Assembly (NCBI GenBank): GCA_025355995.1
Contig: JANXYQ010000014.1
Location: forward strand, 42,481-106,480
Origin: Spirochaetaceae bacterium
GTDB lineage: Bacteria > Spirochaetota > Spirochaetia > Treponematales > Rectinemataceae
DNA: 64,000 nt
Direction: 5' to 3'
The notes below the pieces were generated by a model, which was not told where the DNA came from, searched no databases, and saw only the letters and a program-made list of their open reading frames with translations. A program made the translations under genes and the position numbers. This document shows, piece by piece, positions 26,156-35,359 of the stretch (within the stretch, counting starts at the first letter, position 1; each line of letters opens with the position of its first letter).

Positions 26156-26237
26156 CCGCCAAGGGACGCTAAGGCTAGCTTTACGAACGCGAAGCGAGAG
26201 GCCTTCTAGCTTAGCGCACCTTAGCGTCCCTTAGCGG
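26156..26237. repeat. Large inverted repeat (19-bp arms, one mismatch)
   Basis: Left arm 26156-26174 and right arm 26219-26237 are reverse complements at 18 of 19 positions (core AAGGGACGCTAAGG / CCTTAGCGTCCCTT is perfect), with a 44-nt spacer. The spacer contains GCGAAGCG, the core word of the repeat blocks at 17.2 and 56.3 kb. Lies between the two-component operon and the ABC exporter gene. Confidence 0.7.
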
Positions 26238-26259
26238 TTCTCTTCTCTCCCCGCATGGC

Positions 26260-28086
26260 TCAAGCGACCGGCTCGGCCGCGGGCATCCGAAGCTGGTGCT
26301 CGGCGAAGGAACGGTACAGCTCGTGGTTCTCGAGAAGCTCCTCGTGGCTGCCCTCGCCCGTGAGCTCTCCTCCCTCGATGAAGAGTATCCGGTCCGCGTC
26401 GAGGACGGTCGAGAGCCGGTGCGCGATCACGAGGGTCGTGCGGCCGCGCATCAGGTTCTCGAGGGCCTTCTGTACCCATACCTCCGAGGAGGAGTCGAGG
26501 CTCGAGGTCGCCTCGTCGAGCATAAGTATGGCGGGATTCCGCAACAGGGCGCGGGCGATGGCGAGGCGCTGCCTCTGGCCCCCGGAGAGCTTGACGCCGC
26601 GATCGCCCACCTCCGTGTCGTAGCCCCTGGGCAGAGCCTCGATGAACTCGTCGGCGTAGGCCGCTCGCGCCGCTTCCCGGATCCTCGAGTCGTCCTCGGC
26701 GAGCGCGGCATCCACGCCGTAGCAGAGATTGTCGCGGACGGTGCCGGCCATCAGCGGGCTGTCCTGGGAGACGTAGCCAATGGCACCGCGCCACGAGAGG
26801 AGGGAGTAGTCGCCGATGGGCCGCTCGCCCAGGAGGATGGCGCCCGAATCGGGCTCGTAGAAGCGCTCGAGGAGGGAGAAGACGGTGGTCTTGCCCCCGC
26901 CCGAGGGTCCCACGATGGCCGTGACGCTGCCCGGCTCGAGGTCGAAGCTCAAGCCGCGCAGGACCTCCTTCCCCGGCTCGTAGGAGAAGCTCAGATCCCG
27001 GAAGCGGATGGCCTCGTCGACGCGCCCGAGGGTCAACCCGACGGCGGTCCTCTCCTCCGGCGCGGCGAGGAGGCGGATGATGCTCTCGGTGGCGCCCCGG
27101 GCCTTCTGCAGCTGGGTCAGGGCCTGGGATATCATCGCGACCGGCATGATGACCTGGAAGATATAGAGGATGAAGGCGACGAGGTCGCCCGCGGTGAGTA
27201 CCCCCGCGGCGACCTGGGCTCCGCCGTAGCCGACGACGAGGACGAGGAGGGACATCATCACGAGGGACATGACGGGGCTGATCAGCGCCATGGCCGCGCC
27301 TTCCCGCACCCCGAAGGCCTTGAGCCTGCCGATGGCCGCCTTGCCAGCCTGGAATTCCCTCTCCTCCGCGTTGGACGATTTCACCAGCCGGATCTCGGAC
27401 AGCACGCGGGCGAGGATGCCGGTGAAGGCGGCGTTCTCGTCCATGGTCTTGCGGGCGAGCTTGGACATGAATCTGCCGATGGGCACGAGGACGAGTGCCG
27501 CGACCGGCAGGGCCCCGAGGATGATCAAAGTCATGCGCCAGTTCAGGTAGAGGAGGAAGCCCACCGCCCCGACGATGGAGATGAGGCCGGTGACCAGTCC
27601 CGCCAGGTTGTCGGTGATGAAGGCCTTCACCACGGCCGTGTCGTTGGTCATCCTCGAGACGAGGGCGCCCGAGCCCTCCTTGTCGAAGCCGGGCACGAGG
27701 AACGCCAGCTCCTTGCGCCAGAGCCTCTCGCGCAGGGCCGCGACCACGCCCTGCCCCACCCTCGCGAGGAGGTAGCCCGAGAGGGCGCCCGCGGCCGCCT
27801 GCAGGAGAAAGGCCGCCACTATCAGCCCGACCTGCCCCGCGCCCACGGAGGACAGGGAGAAGCCGTTGACGAGGCCCTTGGTGAGAAGGGGGACGAGGAG
27901 GCCGCCGACGGTCGACGCGCCTCCCAGGACCAGGGCCAGCGCGAGGGCTGGGCCCGAGGGCTTGGCGCTCCGGATCAGCTTAAAGAATTCGCCTAGGCTG
28001 GCCTTGGGAGCGTTCGAGTCCATGTTTCCAGAACCGGGGCGCCCGCCCCCGAATCCGCCGCCGTGGCTCTCTGCAGTCTGTTCCAT
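26260..28086 (-). CDS. Type IV half-size ABC exporter (membrane-ATPase fusion)
   Basis: 608 residues. A Gly-rich tail (residues 8-20) precedes six predicted membrane helices, then the nucleotide-binding domain with Walker A GPSGGGKTT, signature LSGGQRQRLAIA, Walker B ILMLDEATSSLD and switch His in VIAHRLSTV. All catalytic residues are intact, so it probably works as a homodimer of the MsbA/BmrA type. Substrate (lipid or drug) not inferable. SD AGGAGAA before the ATG. It follows the MBL gene by 63 nt. Confidence 0.92.
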   Translation of the reverse strand: MEQTAESHGGGFGGGRPGSGNMDSNAPKASLGEFFKLIRSAKPSGPALALALVLGGASTVGGLLVPLLTKGLVNGFSLSSVGAGQVGLIVAAFLLQAAAGALSGYLLARVGQGVVAALRERLWRKELAFLVPGFDKEGSGALVSRMTNDTAVVKAFITDNLAGLVTGLISIVGAVGFLLYLNWRMTLIILGALPVAALVLVPIGRFMSKLARKTMDENAAFTGILARVLSEIRLVKSSNAEEREFQAGKAAIGRLKAFGVREGAAMALISPVMSLVMMSLLVLVVGYGGAQVAAGVLTAGDLVAFILYIFQVIMPVAMISQALTQLQKARGATESIIRLLAAPEERTAVGLTLGRVDEAIRFRDLSFSYEPGKEVLRGLSFDLEPGSVTAIVGPSGGGKTTVFSLLERFYEPDSGAILLGERPIGDYSLLSWRGAIGYVSQDSPLMAGTVRDNLCYGVDAALAEDDSRIREAARAAYADEFIEALPRGYDTEVGDRGVKLSGGQRQRLAIARALLRNPAILMLDEATSSLDSSSEVWVQKALENLMRGRTTLVIAHRLSTVLDADRILFIEGGELTGEGSHEELLENHELYRSFAEHQLRMPAAEPVA

Positions 28087-28149
28087 TCGTTTCTCCTGTG
28101 TAAGGAGAATATACGCGAGGAATATAAACTGAGCGTAAACGGGCGAAGG

Positions 28150-28833
28150 CTACAGCTCGATTCCCGCGATCGCCTCTCCGGGGAAACTCCGGCCGTGGCC
28201 CGGATATACTATCCGGACGGAAGAGGCGAGCGCCTTCGCCTTGACGAGGGACTCCCGGTAAGCCTCGAGGTTTTCGATGAAGGGCGAGGCGTCCGGACGG
28301 CTGCGGTTGGCGAAGACGTCCCCCGCGAAAAGCTCTCCCCCCTCGGTCAGGACGGCGATGGAGCCGCGCGTGTGGCCCGGGAGGTGGAGGACGCGGGCCC
28401 CGAGACCCCAGGCTTCGAGGTCGGCGCCGTCCTCGAGGAGGAGGTCGGGCTTCAGCCTGGGCGCGGTCCCAGCGGGACCGATAGCCCGGCGGAGCGTGCG
28501 GGAAAGGAACATCAGGAAGCCGGCCACGGGGCCGCGCCCCGCGCGCTTGGGCTCCGCGCCGGTTTCCAAGGAGGAGGTGTCCTCGGGATGGGCGGCGACC
28601 GGCGTCCCCCACTCGACCTGGAGAGCGCGCGCGTTGCCCGCGTGGTCCAGGTCGGCGTGGGTGAGCACGACGAGCCTCAGGTTTCCCGGCGCGCAACCTG
28701 CGGCGGCCAGGGCGAGCTTGAGCTTGGCCCACTGCGAGGCTAGGCCCGTGTCGACGAGGACGAAGCCCTCCCCGGCTCGGATCAGGAAGGCATTTACGAA
28801 TCCCAGGTCGATCGTCACGATGCCATCGGACAC
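28150..28833 (-). CDS. MBL-fold metallo-hydrolase
   Basis: 227 residues. Metal motif THADLDHAG (HxHxDH type with Ala in the second His position), later HLPGHTRGSI, the Asp ligand in LFAGDVFANR and the final His in VYPGHGRSF. Related to glyoxalase-II-like hydrolases; substrate unknown. GTG start with GAGGAG 7 nt upstream. Lies 28 nt after the GH2 gene and may be co-transcribed with it. Confidence 0.88.
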   Translation of the reverse strand: MSDGIVTIDLGFVNAFLIRAGEGFVLVDTGLASQWAKLKLALAAAGCAPGNLRLVVLTHADLDHAGNARALQVEWGTPVAAHPEDTSSLETGAEPKRAGRGPVAGFLMFLSRTLRRAIGPAGTAPRLKPDLLLEDGADLEAWGLGARVLHLPGHTRGSIAVLTEGGELFAGDVFANRSRPDASPFIENLEAYRESLVKAKALASSVRIVYPGHGRSFPGEAIAGIEL

Positions 28834-28861
28834 TTTCGGCTCCTCGAGGCGCGCCCGCGCC

Positions 28862-31162
28862 TTATTTTACGTCGATCTCGATAGGCGCCGACCGGACGCG
28901 CGGCGTCCTCGCCGTCAGCCTTATCCGCCCCGGCCCCGTCGCGCGTACCCACAGGGCGGAGACTCCGCCCAGGAGCGCGAACTCGGCCGGGCCGACTATC
29001 CGGCCCGGACCCTCGATCGTCACCGATACGGGGTCGAAGGCGAAGGGCAGGTGATTGCCGCATCGGTCGACGAGGCGGAGGACCACGCGCGTCGCGTCCC
29101 AGGCCCCCCCGGCTCCTTGGGCGCGCAGCTCGCTTACGTCCGCCGCGAGCTCGAGGGCGGCGGGCGCGGGATCCTTGGCGAAGCGCCGCTCGATCATCGC
29201 CCGGCCGCCCGAGTAGCCCGTGAAGACGGCGTCCTCCCAGGCCATGCCCCAGGCGCCCTCGTCGGTCCGGATCTCCACCGGCGGATGCGGAAGCCCGGCC
29301 CACTTGAGGCGGTCGGGACGGAAGCGACCCTTGTCGGCTCCGCCCATCGAGAGGCCGACCTCCTCGCAGTTGGTCATCACGACCAGGGGCATCACGCTAC
29401 ACTCCGACCTCTCGCCCCGCGCCCAGACCGTGAGCGGCTCGAGCACGGGACCGTCGGCGAGCCGGCCCTGGGCGGAATAGGCGGCCGCGGCGAATTTGGG
29501 CAGGCGGAACATGTCCATGACGCCGTGGTAGCAGACCCTGTCGCCGGAGCCGAATTGGAAATGCGTGTTGTAATCAGCGAAGACCCAGGAGAGGGCGCCT
29601 CCCGTATCGCCGTTCACGGCCGCCGCGTCGTGCACGCGCGCGTGCCGAAGGGCATGCTCGACCAGGCGCTCCTCGTTGTCGTAGCGCTTGGCGGGATACA
29701 TGTGGCCGTTGTTCTCGGTAACCAGGTAGGGCACGTTATGCGGCAACCCGGTCACCTGCCGCTGGAAGCGCAACGCGACCTCTCCCGAGCCCATCACGAA
29801 ATCGTTCATCGTGTAGATGTCCTCGAGGAGCTCGGAGCGCTCGTGGCAGCGTATGCCGGAAGTCTGGCGCGTGGGGTCCAGGGAGCGCGCGAGTCTATCG
29901 GTCGCCGCGTAGAAGTCGCGATCGTCCCGCGACTCGTTGATGCGCACTCCCCAGGTGAGGATCGAGGGATGGGCCCAGTCGCGGACTATCATCTCGCGGA
30001 CGTTCTCCAGCGAGCGCGCCTTCCAGACGGCGTCGCCTATGTGCTGCCAGCCCGGGATCTCCTCGAGGACGAGGAGTCCAAGCTCGTCGCAGGCGTCCAG
30101 GAAGTGCCTCGAGGGCGGGTAGTGGGAGCTCCGAACGCAGTTGACCGCGAGCTCGCGCTTGAGGATCTCCGCGTTGGCGCGCTGCGCGCGCGCGGGCATC
30201 GCGTAGCCCGCGTAGGGATAGGCCTGGTGCCGGTCCAGGCCGCGTAGCACGATGCGCTCGCCGTTCAGGTAGAAGCCGTCCGGCCTGACGACGGCCTCGC
30301 GGAAGCCGACGCGGGCCGCGGTCGCGTCGATGGCTCCGGCGACGGAGTCGGCGAAGAGCTCGGCTTTCAGCTCGTAGAGCGCCGGATCGTCCAGGCGCCA
30401 GGGCTGGATGCCGGGGAGGGCGCCCAGGGCGAGCTCGAAGCCGCGGGAGGGGGCGTCGCCTGAGGCGGAGCGCGGCTCGCCGCCCGCGGGGACGGAGATC
30501 TCCGCCTCCGCGCGGGCCAGCTCCTTGCCCCCGCGGGAGAGCGCGAGCCTGGCGCGGCCCTCGAAGGGACCGGCGGTGGACGCGACGAAGACCGTTGCTG
30601 ATAGGACGGCGCGGCCGGGGCTGACGCCGTTCGAGGGGATCCAGCCGGGCCTGGGGAAGACATTGGCTATGAAGGCCCCGGGCACCAGCCTGAGCGAGGC
30701 TTCCCGGTAGATCCCGCCATAGGTCAGGTAGTCGATCACGTTGCCGAAGGGCGGGACCTCGGGCCTCTCCGTTGAGTCGACCTTGACCGTCACCAGGATC
30801 TCCCGGCCCTGGTAGCGGCTCAGGTCCGCGGCGAAGGGAGTGTAGCCGCCCTGGTGCGAGCCGACGAGCTCGCCCTCGGCGTAGACTTCGGCGCAGCTGG
30901 CGACGCCCTCGAAGTCGAGGTAGGCGCGCCCGGCCGGCCCGGGTCCCCCGCTCGCGCTCGGCACCGCGACGCGCTTCTGGTAGCAGGAGACGAACTGGTA
31001 ATCGCGCTCGTCGAAGTCGTTGAAGGGCAGTTCCACGTTCGCGTGGGGCAGGTCGACGGAGATCGCGCCGTCGGAGGACCCGAAGGGCTCGGAGCTCCAC
31101 TCGTCGCGCCAGAACGGCGCGTAGCTCCAGTCGCGGTTGAGGGGGAGGATGGTTCGGCTCAT
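28862..31162 (-). CDS. Glycoside hydrolase family 2 (beta-galactosidase/glucuronidase-like)
   Basis: 766 residues, cytoplasmic (no signal). N-terminal jelly-roll sugar-binding domain (SVDLPHANVELPFNDFDERD), Ig-like domain, TIM barrel with acid/base Glu in WGVRINESRDD and nucleophile Glu in YLVTENNGHMYP, then C-terminal Ig-like domains. The TExNGHMYP block marks a GH2 clade of putative beta-galactosidases; here the middle residue is Asn, not an aromatic. ATG 31162 fits the domain start. No ribosome-binding site; TCTACT lies 8 nt upstream with TTGCCT 16 bp further. Substrate not certain. Confidence 0.88.
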   Translation of the reverse strand: MSRTILPLNRDWSYAPFWRDEWSSEPFGSSDGAISVDLPHANVELPFNDFDERDYQFVSCYQKRVAVPSASGGPGPAGRAYLDFEGVASCAEVYAEGELVGSHQGGYTPFAADLSRYQGREILVTVKVDSTERPEVPPFGNVIDYLTYGGIYREASLRLVPGAFIANVFPRPGWIPSNGVSPGRAVLSATVFVASTAGPFEGRARLALSRGGKELARAEAEISVPAGGEPRSASGDAPSRGFELALGALPGIQPWRLDDPALYELKAELFADSVAGAIDATAARVGFREAVVRPDGFYLNGERIVLRGLDRHQAYPYAGYAMPARAQRANAEILKRELAVNCVRSSHYPPSRHFLDACDELGLLVLEEIPGWQHIGDAVWKARSLENVREMIVRDWAHPSILTWGVRINESRDDRDFYAATDRLARSLDPTRQTSGIRCHERSELLEDIYTMNDFVMGSGEVALRFQRQVTGLPHNVPYLVTENNGHMYPAKRYDNEERLVEHALRHARVHDAAAVNGDTGGALSWVFADYNTHFQFGSGDRVCYHGVMDMFRLPKFAAAAYSAQGRLADGPVLEPLTVWARGERSECSVMPLVVMTNCEEVGLSMGGADKGRFRPDRLKWAGLPHPPVEIRTDEGAWGMAWEDAVFTGYSGGRAMIERRFAKDPAPAALELAADVSELRAQGAGGAWDATRVVLRLVDRCGNHLPFAFDPVSVTIEGPGRIVGPAEFALLGGVSALWVRATGPGRIRLTARTPRVRSAPIEIDVK

Positions 31163-31208
31163 TGCGACACAGTAGACCCGCCTCCGCGGGCGAGGCAAGT
31201 CCCGCCGC

Positions 31209-31237
31209 TTCACGAGCCACGCGAAATCGAATAGGAT
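31209..31237 (+). promoter_or_regulatory. Leaderless-type promoter of the aminopeptidase gene
   Basis: TTCACG (31209-31214), 17-bp spacer, TAGGAT (31232-31237), then 6 nt to the ATG at 31244. The AGGA inside the -10 could alternatively act as a Shine-Dalgarno. Confidence 0.4.
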
Positions 31238-31243
31238 TGCGAG

Positions 31244-32383
31244 ATGCCCCCAACCACAGCGCGGAGGATCGCCCGACGGGCCTCGCCCGCCGCCGCGATC
31301 CGCGAGTCCGCGATCCTCGCGGCCGCCCTCGGCCTCTGCCTCCTCCTCGGCTCCTGCTACGAGACCAGCGAGGGTCTGCGCTACCTCTCGATCCTCTCCA
31401 AGTCGACGAGCGTCGATCGCGCCCTGGCCGACCCGAAGACCGCGCCCGAGCTGCGCCTCCTCCTCGAGCGGGCGCGCGCGGCGAGGAGCTTCGCCCTGGA
31501 GAAGCTGGGCCTCAAGGAGACCAGGAACTACACCTCGGTGGTCAGGCTCGACTCGGACCGCCTCGCCACCGTCGTTCAGGCCTGCGCCGAGCTCTCCTTC
31601 ACCCGCTACCTGTGGGACTACCCCTTCGTAGGCAAGATGCCCTACCGCGGCTACTTCGATCCCAAGGACGCGGAGAAGGAGGCGGCCCTCTTAAGGAAGC
31701 GGGGCCTCGACGTCATCGCGAGGCCGGTCGACGCCTTCTCCACCCTGGGCTGGCTCGCCGATCCCCTCTTCTCCTTCATGTCGTCCTACGACGAGGCGGA
31801 CATCGCCGACCTCGTCATCCACGAGATGACGCACGCGACCATCTTCCTCAAGGGAAACCGGCCCGGAGCGGAACAGTTCAACGAGGAGCTCGCCACCTTC
31901 GTCGGGAGGACGGGCTCCCTGCTCTACCTGGCGTCGGCCTACGGGGCCGACTCGAGCGCCGTGGCGGCGGCGCGCGAGGACCGGGAGGACGCGGCCGCCT
32001 TCGCCGCCTATTTGGCGGGCACGGCGAAGGAGCTCGAGGCCGTCTACTCGTCCGGGCTCGGCGACGAGGCGAAGCGGCGGGGCAAGGCCGAGATCATCGC
32101 CGCCCGCGCCGAGCTCTACAAAAAAGAATACTCCTCGCTCTTCAAGGGCGACAGATACAAGGGCTTCGAGATGGAGAGGATCAACAACGCATACCTCGAC
32201 CTCTACCGGCTCTACGAGGGCGAGAGCGGGCTCTACCGCGACTATTACGAGAAGGCCTGCGGGAGCGACATGAAGACCTTCATCGGAAAGGTCGGCCGCA
32301 TCGTTCGCGGCGGGAAGGCCACGGGCGATCCCAAGGACGGGATGCGGCGGGAGCTGGCCGGCCCGGAGGGCTCCGGGCGATGA
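31244..32383 (+). CDS. Putative zinc aminopeptidase lipoprotein (DUF2265 type)
   Basis: 379 residues. Long basic N-terminus then a lipoprotein signal with lipobox LLGSC. The body matches the putative aminopeptidase family DUF2265: RSFALEKLGL, MPYRGYFDPKDAEKEAALL, DAFSTLGWLADPL, zinc site VIHEMTHATIF and third ligand in FNEELATFVG. Membrane-anchored and periplasmic by inference. Its TGA overlaps the ATG of the EamA gene (ATGA), so the two are coupled. Confidence 0.82.
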   Translation: MPPTTARRIARRASPAAAIRESAILAAALGLCLLLGSCYETSEGLRYLSILSKSTSVDRALADPKTAPELRLLLERARAARSFALEKLGLKETRNYTSVVRLDSDRLATVVQACAELSFTRYLWDYPFVGKMPYRGYFDPKDAEKEAALLRKRGLDVIARPVDAFSTLGWLADPLFSFMSSYDEADIADLVIHEMTHATIFLKGNRPGAEQFNEELATFVGRTGSLLYLASAYGADSSAVAAAREDREDAAAFAAYLAGTAKELEAVYSSGLGDEAKRRGKAEIIAARAELYKKEYSSLFKGDRYKGFEMERINNAYLDLYRLYEGESGLYRDYYEKACGSDMKTFIGKVGRIVRGGKATGDPKDGMRRELAGPEGSGR

Positions 32384-33219
32384 CCGCGCTGCTGTCCCTC
32401 GTCTCCGCCCTCCTCTACGGCGTCGCCGATTTCGCGGGCGGGCACGCGACGCGCAAGAACTCTGTGTTCTCTGTGATGCTCGTGACGCAGGCGGTCGGCG
32501 CCCTCGTCGCCCTCGCCGCCGCTCGGATACTGGGGCCCAACGCCCCGAGCCTCACCGACCTGGCCTGGGGCCTCGTCGGAGGCGCCTCGGGCTGCCTGGG
32601 CGTCGCCTGCCTCTACCGCGGCCTCTCCGAGCATACGGCGGCCATCGTGTCGCCGCTCTCCGCGCTGGTCGGGGCCATCCTGCCCGCGCTCTTCGGCGCG
32701 GCCCTGGGCGAGCGACCCTCGGGCCAAGCCCTCATAGGCGCCGCCCTCTGCCTGCCGGCCATCCTCCTCCTCGCCTACGAGAGGGGCGAGGCGGCGGACC
32801 GAAAGAGGCTCAAGGCCTCCTTCCTCTACGGCTTCCTCGCGGGACTTGGCTTCGGCGGCTTCTTCATAGCGGTCTCCCGCTCGGCCGCCGGCTCGGGGCT
32901 CTGGCCCCTGCTCGCCGCCCGCGTATCCTCCTTCGGGATAATCGCCGGCATCGTCCTCCTCGGGCGGAGGCGCTTCTCGGTCGTCAGGTCAGACTTCCCG
33001 GCGGTGATCTTCGCGGGCGCGGCCGACATGGCGGCCAACGTCTTCTTCCTCCTCGCGACCAGGACGGGGCTCCTTATTCTCGTCACCCTCGTCACCTCGC
33101 TCTACCCCGCCCCCACCGTCATCCTCGCGCGAGTCCTCCACGGCCAGAGGATCTCGGGCCCCCGCGCGGCGGGAATCGCCCTGGCGTTGGCGGGAGTAGC
33201 CCTGATTGGGCTGAGGTAG
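32380..33219 (+). CDS. EamA/DMT-family transporter
   Basis: 279 residues, about ten hydrophobic helices arranged as two EamA repeats of five. Typical features are LLYGVADFAGGHATRK at the start, the CLYRGLSEHTAAIVSPLSAL helix-loop, and PAPTVILARVLHGQRISGPR in the second repeat. Drug/metabolite exporter; substrate unknown. The start overlaps the upstream peptidase stop by 4 nt. Confidence 0.9.
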   Translation: MTALLSLVSALLYGVADFAGGHATRKNSVFSVMLVTQAVGALVALAAARILGPNAPSLTDLAWGLVGGASGCLGVACLYRGLSEHTAAIVSPLSALVGAILPALFGAALGERPSGQALIGAALCLPAILLLAYERGEAADRKRLKASFLYGFLAGLGFGGFFIAVSRSAAGSGLWPLLAARVSSFGIIAGIVLLGRRRFSVVRSDFPAVIFAGAADMAANVFFLLATRTGLLILVTLVTSLYPAPTVILARVLHGQRISGPRAAGIALALAGVALIGLR

Positions 33220-33284
33220 GGGCCATGGAAGCCGCCCGCCTCGCCAACTATCGCTCAGACGCCCAAGTATTTCAAAGAATCCGA

Positions 33285-34550
33285 CTAGAACTCGATCCTC
33301 GTCTTCGCCGAGAGGAAGAAAGAATTATCGCCTCCGATCAGGGTGAATTCCTTGCCCGCGCCTCCGCCCGAAAAAGCGAGCGTGAGCGTGAAGGGCACGG
33401 AGCGCGGAAAGGAGAAATCCTCCGAGAGGCGCAGGATATACGAGAGGTCGGAGAAGTTGGCGAGGGCCGAGACGCTGGTCGCGAGGTCGGGGGAGAGGAG
33501 CTCCTTGGCCGCGACGGAGGCGTAGCCGTAGGCCTCGCCGATATACAGGGGCGAAAGGGTCGACATGGCGAAGGCGTCGCCGGTATGGTCGGCGCCGGCC
33601 GAGTTGTAGAAGGCCTCGCCCGAAATAGTCCAATGCTTGAGGTCGCCCACTGCCCTCGAGAAGCCGATGGATGCCGAATAGGAATCCGAGTAGCTCGAAT
33701 AGGAGGGCGCGAATGCGAACTCGCCGTAGACAGCGTTCCCGAGTAGGTCGCCCGAGAAATCGAAGCCGGCCTTTGCCTGGGCATTCTCGCCGCCGAAGCC
33801 GGTGATCGCTAGTTCGAAGCCGCCGAGCGCGGCGTCCAGCCGGCCGGCGAGCCTGGTCGCGGATATGGGATCATCGACCACTCCGGAGGAAACGAGCCGC
33901 GAGAAATCGGCGAAGAGGGTGGCGTTAGCCTTGCCGAGAGGCAGGAGGAGCTTTAAGCCCGGCGTTCCGGGCCTCAGGTCTATCGACGAGAAGAAGTCCG
34001 CCCGCTGGCGATTGACGAAGTCGACGGGAGTCCACAGCCTCGAGGGTCCCCAGGCCAGGAGCTGCTTGCCGAGGCGGACGAAGAGCAGCTTCCCGAGGTC
34101 GAAGGAATAGTAGAGCTCGCCCAGGGCATAGCCCGGGCTCGCGAGGTCGAGCGGCGGCGCGAAGGCCGGCGCTCCCGTCCCGTAGAGCCCCTCGAAGAGG
34201 GCCTGGCTGAGGTTATACGACATAAACAGCGAGCCGTAGTCGGGCACCGAGACCTTGCCGAAGAGTTCCCCGGCGGCCGAGGCCGAGGCCGCATAGCCGT
34301 CCAAGCCGGATGGCGCGAAGGCCGACGCAGATACGAGGACGCTGCCCCCGACGAGATACTCGGTCTTGGCGGCGGAGGCGGATCCCGGCTGTCTTCCCGG
34401 CGTTGACCCCGCGGCCGCGTCGAAGGCGGCAGCGTCGAAGGCGGCCGCGTCGGCAGCCTGGGGCTCTGCCTCCTGGGCGAAGGCTAGTCCGGCGCTCAGC
34501 AGCGCCGCCGCGACGAGGGCTACCGCCCTCCGCCTAATGGTGTCGTTCAT
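33285..34550 (-). CDS. Outer-membrane beta-barrel protein
   Basis: 421 residues. Signal peptide ending SAGLAFAQ, an Ala-rich linker with tandem AAAFD units, then amphipathic strands with many Tyr/Ser/Phe and a C-terminal Phe (SAKTRIEF), the usual mark for BamA-assisted insertion. RLGKQLLAWGPSRLWTPVDF resembles a conserved block of porin-like proteins. Last gene of the TetR-ABC-LolA-like unit, 10 nt after the LolA-like gene. Probably the outer-membrane end of that pathway. Confidence 0.75.
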   Translation of the reverse strand: MNDTIRRRAVALVAAALLSAGLAFAQEAEPQAADAAAFDAAAFDAAAGSTPGRQPGSASAAKTEYLVGGSVLVSASAFAPSGLDGYAASASAAGELFGKVSVPDYGSLFMSYNLSQALFEGLYGTGAPAFAPPLDLASPGYALGELYYSFDLGKLLFVRLGKQLLAWGPSRLWTPVDFVNRQRADFFSSIDLRPGTPGLKLLLPLGKANATLFADFSRLVSSGVVDDPISATRLAGRLDAALGGFELAITGFGGENAQAKAGFDFSGDLLGNAVYGEFAFAPSYSSYSDSYSASIGFSRAVGDLKHWTISGEAFYNSAGADHTGDAFAMSTLSPLYIGEAYGYASVAAKELLSPDLATSVSALANFSDLSYILRLSEDFSFPRSVPFTLTLAFSGGGAGKEFTLIGGDNSFFLSAKTRIEF

Positions 34551-34560
34551 ATCTCCCCCT

Positions 34561-35346
34561 TTACCGGGATTTCTCTTCGAGGAAAGCCTTCGAGAAGGTG
34601 TAGTCCGCGATCTTGTCGGTGGAGATCGCGTCGTTCGTGAGGAAGGTCTTCTGGCCCTTCTCCAGCGCGTCGACCGCGAGGAGCTTGGTGAAGATGTATT
34701 TGTCGGCCGCGATCTTCTTGTAATCGAGGTAGTAGCTCGTGCGCAGGAGCGTCTCCCCGGCGCTGAAATTCTCCACTTTGACGGGCAGGCCGTCCGTCTT
34801 GCGAAGGTACCACTTTTGTATCGGGTAGGATACGTCGAGCTTTTTCGCGTCGAGCCGGACGACGTCGCAGTCCCAGGTCGACACCTTCACGGTCCCCGCG
34901 ATACTGGCCCAGTACTGGCCCAGGGTGTCTGTCTTGCCGAAGAGGTCGGCGCGGACATCGGAGCCGCCCACATCGTCCTTGCGATTCCTGTAGACGAACT
35001 CGCGGGTCGAAGGCAGGTAGAGATAGAGGTCGTCCTTGCTCCTCCAGTAGCCCTTGCCCTTCTCGCTCTCGGGGTATTGGAAAAGGAGAGTGAAGGTATC
35101 GGCCCTGTCCCTGCGGTAGATTTGGATGCGGAGCACGCGGTCCGACTCGCCCTCCTTCTTCTGCACGAGGGTGAAGGTGTTGGTGACGTCGAGGCTCTCG
35201 AGGTTGAGCTTGTCCTCGAAGGCGGTGACGAGCGCCGCCGCCTTCGGGTCGGTGGCCTTCGCCTGGGCGGCGAGAGGCGCCGCGAAAACTAGGGCCGAAA
35301 GCGCGAGAGCGGCGACCGCCCGGCTTTGCGTTGCGCGATTGAACAT
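34561..35346 (-). CDS. LolA-like outer-membrane lipoprotein-sorting protein (TP0789 type)
   Basis: 261 residues, signal peptide (ALALSALVFAAPLAAQ). The mature part is LolA/LolB-like: FTLVQKKEGESDRVLRIQIY, LLFQYPESEKGKGYWRSKDD, LYLYLPSTREFVYRN and WYLRKTDGLPVKVENFSA. This is the pattern of the periplasmic domain named after Treponema TP0789. It probably carries a hydrophobic cargo (lipoprotein or lipid) across the periplasm. ATG 35346 is chosen because GGAGG sits 5 nt upstream. Placed between FtsX permeases and an outer-membrane barrel. Confidence 0.82.
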   Translation of the reverse strand: MFNRATQSRAVAALALSALVFAAPLAAQAKATDPKAAALVTAFEDKLNLESLDVTNTFTLVQKKEGESDRVLRIQIYRRDRADTFTLLFQYPESEKGKGYWRSKDDLYLYLPSTREFVYRNRKDDVGGSDVRADLFGKTDTLGQYWASIAGTVKVSTWDCDVVRLDAKKLDVSYPIQKWYLRKTDGLPVKVENFSAGETLLRTSYYLDYKKIAADKYIFTKLLAVDALEKGQKTFLTNDAISTDKIADYTFSKAFLEEKSR

Positions 35347-35359
35347 TCTATCCTCCATT

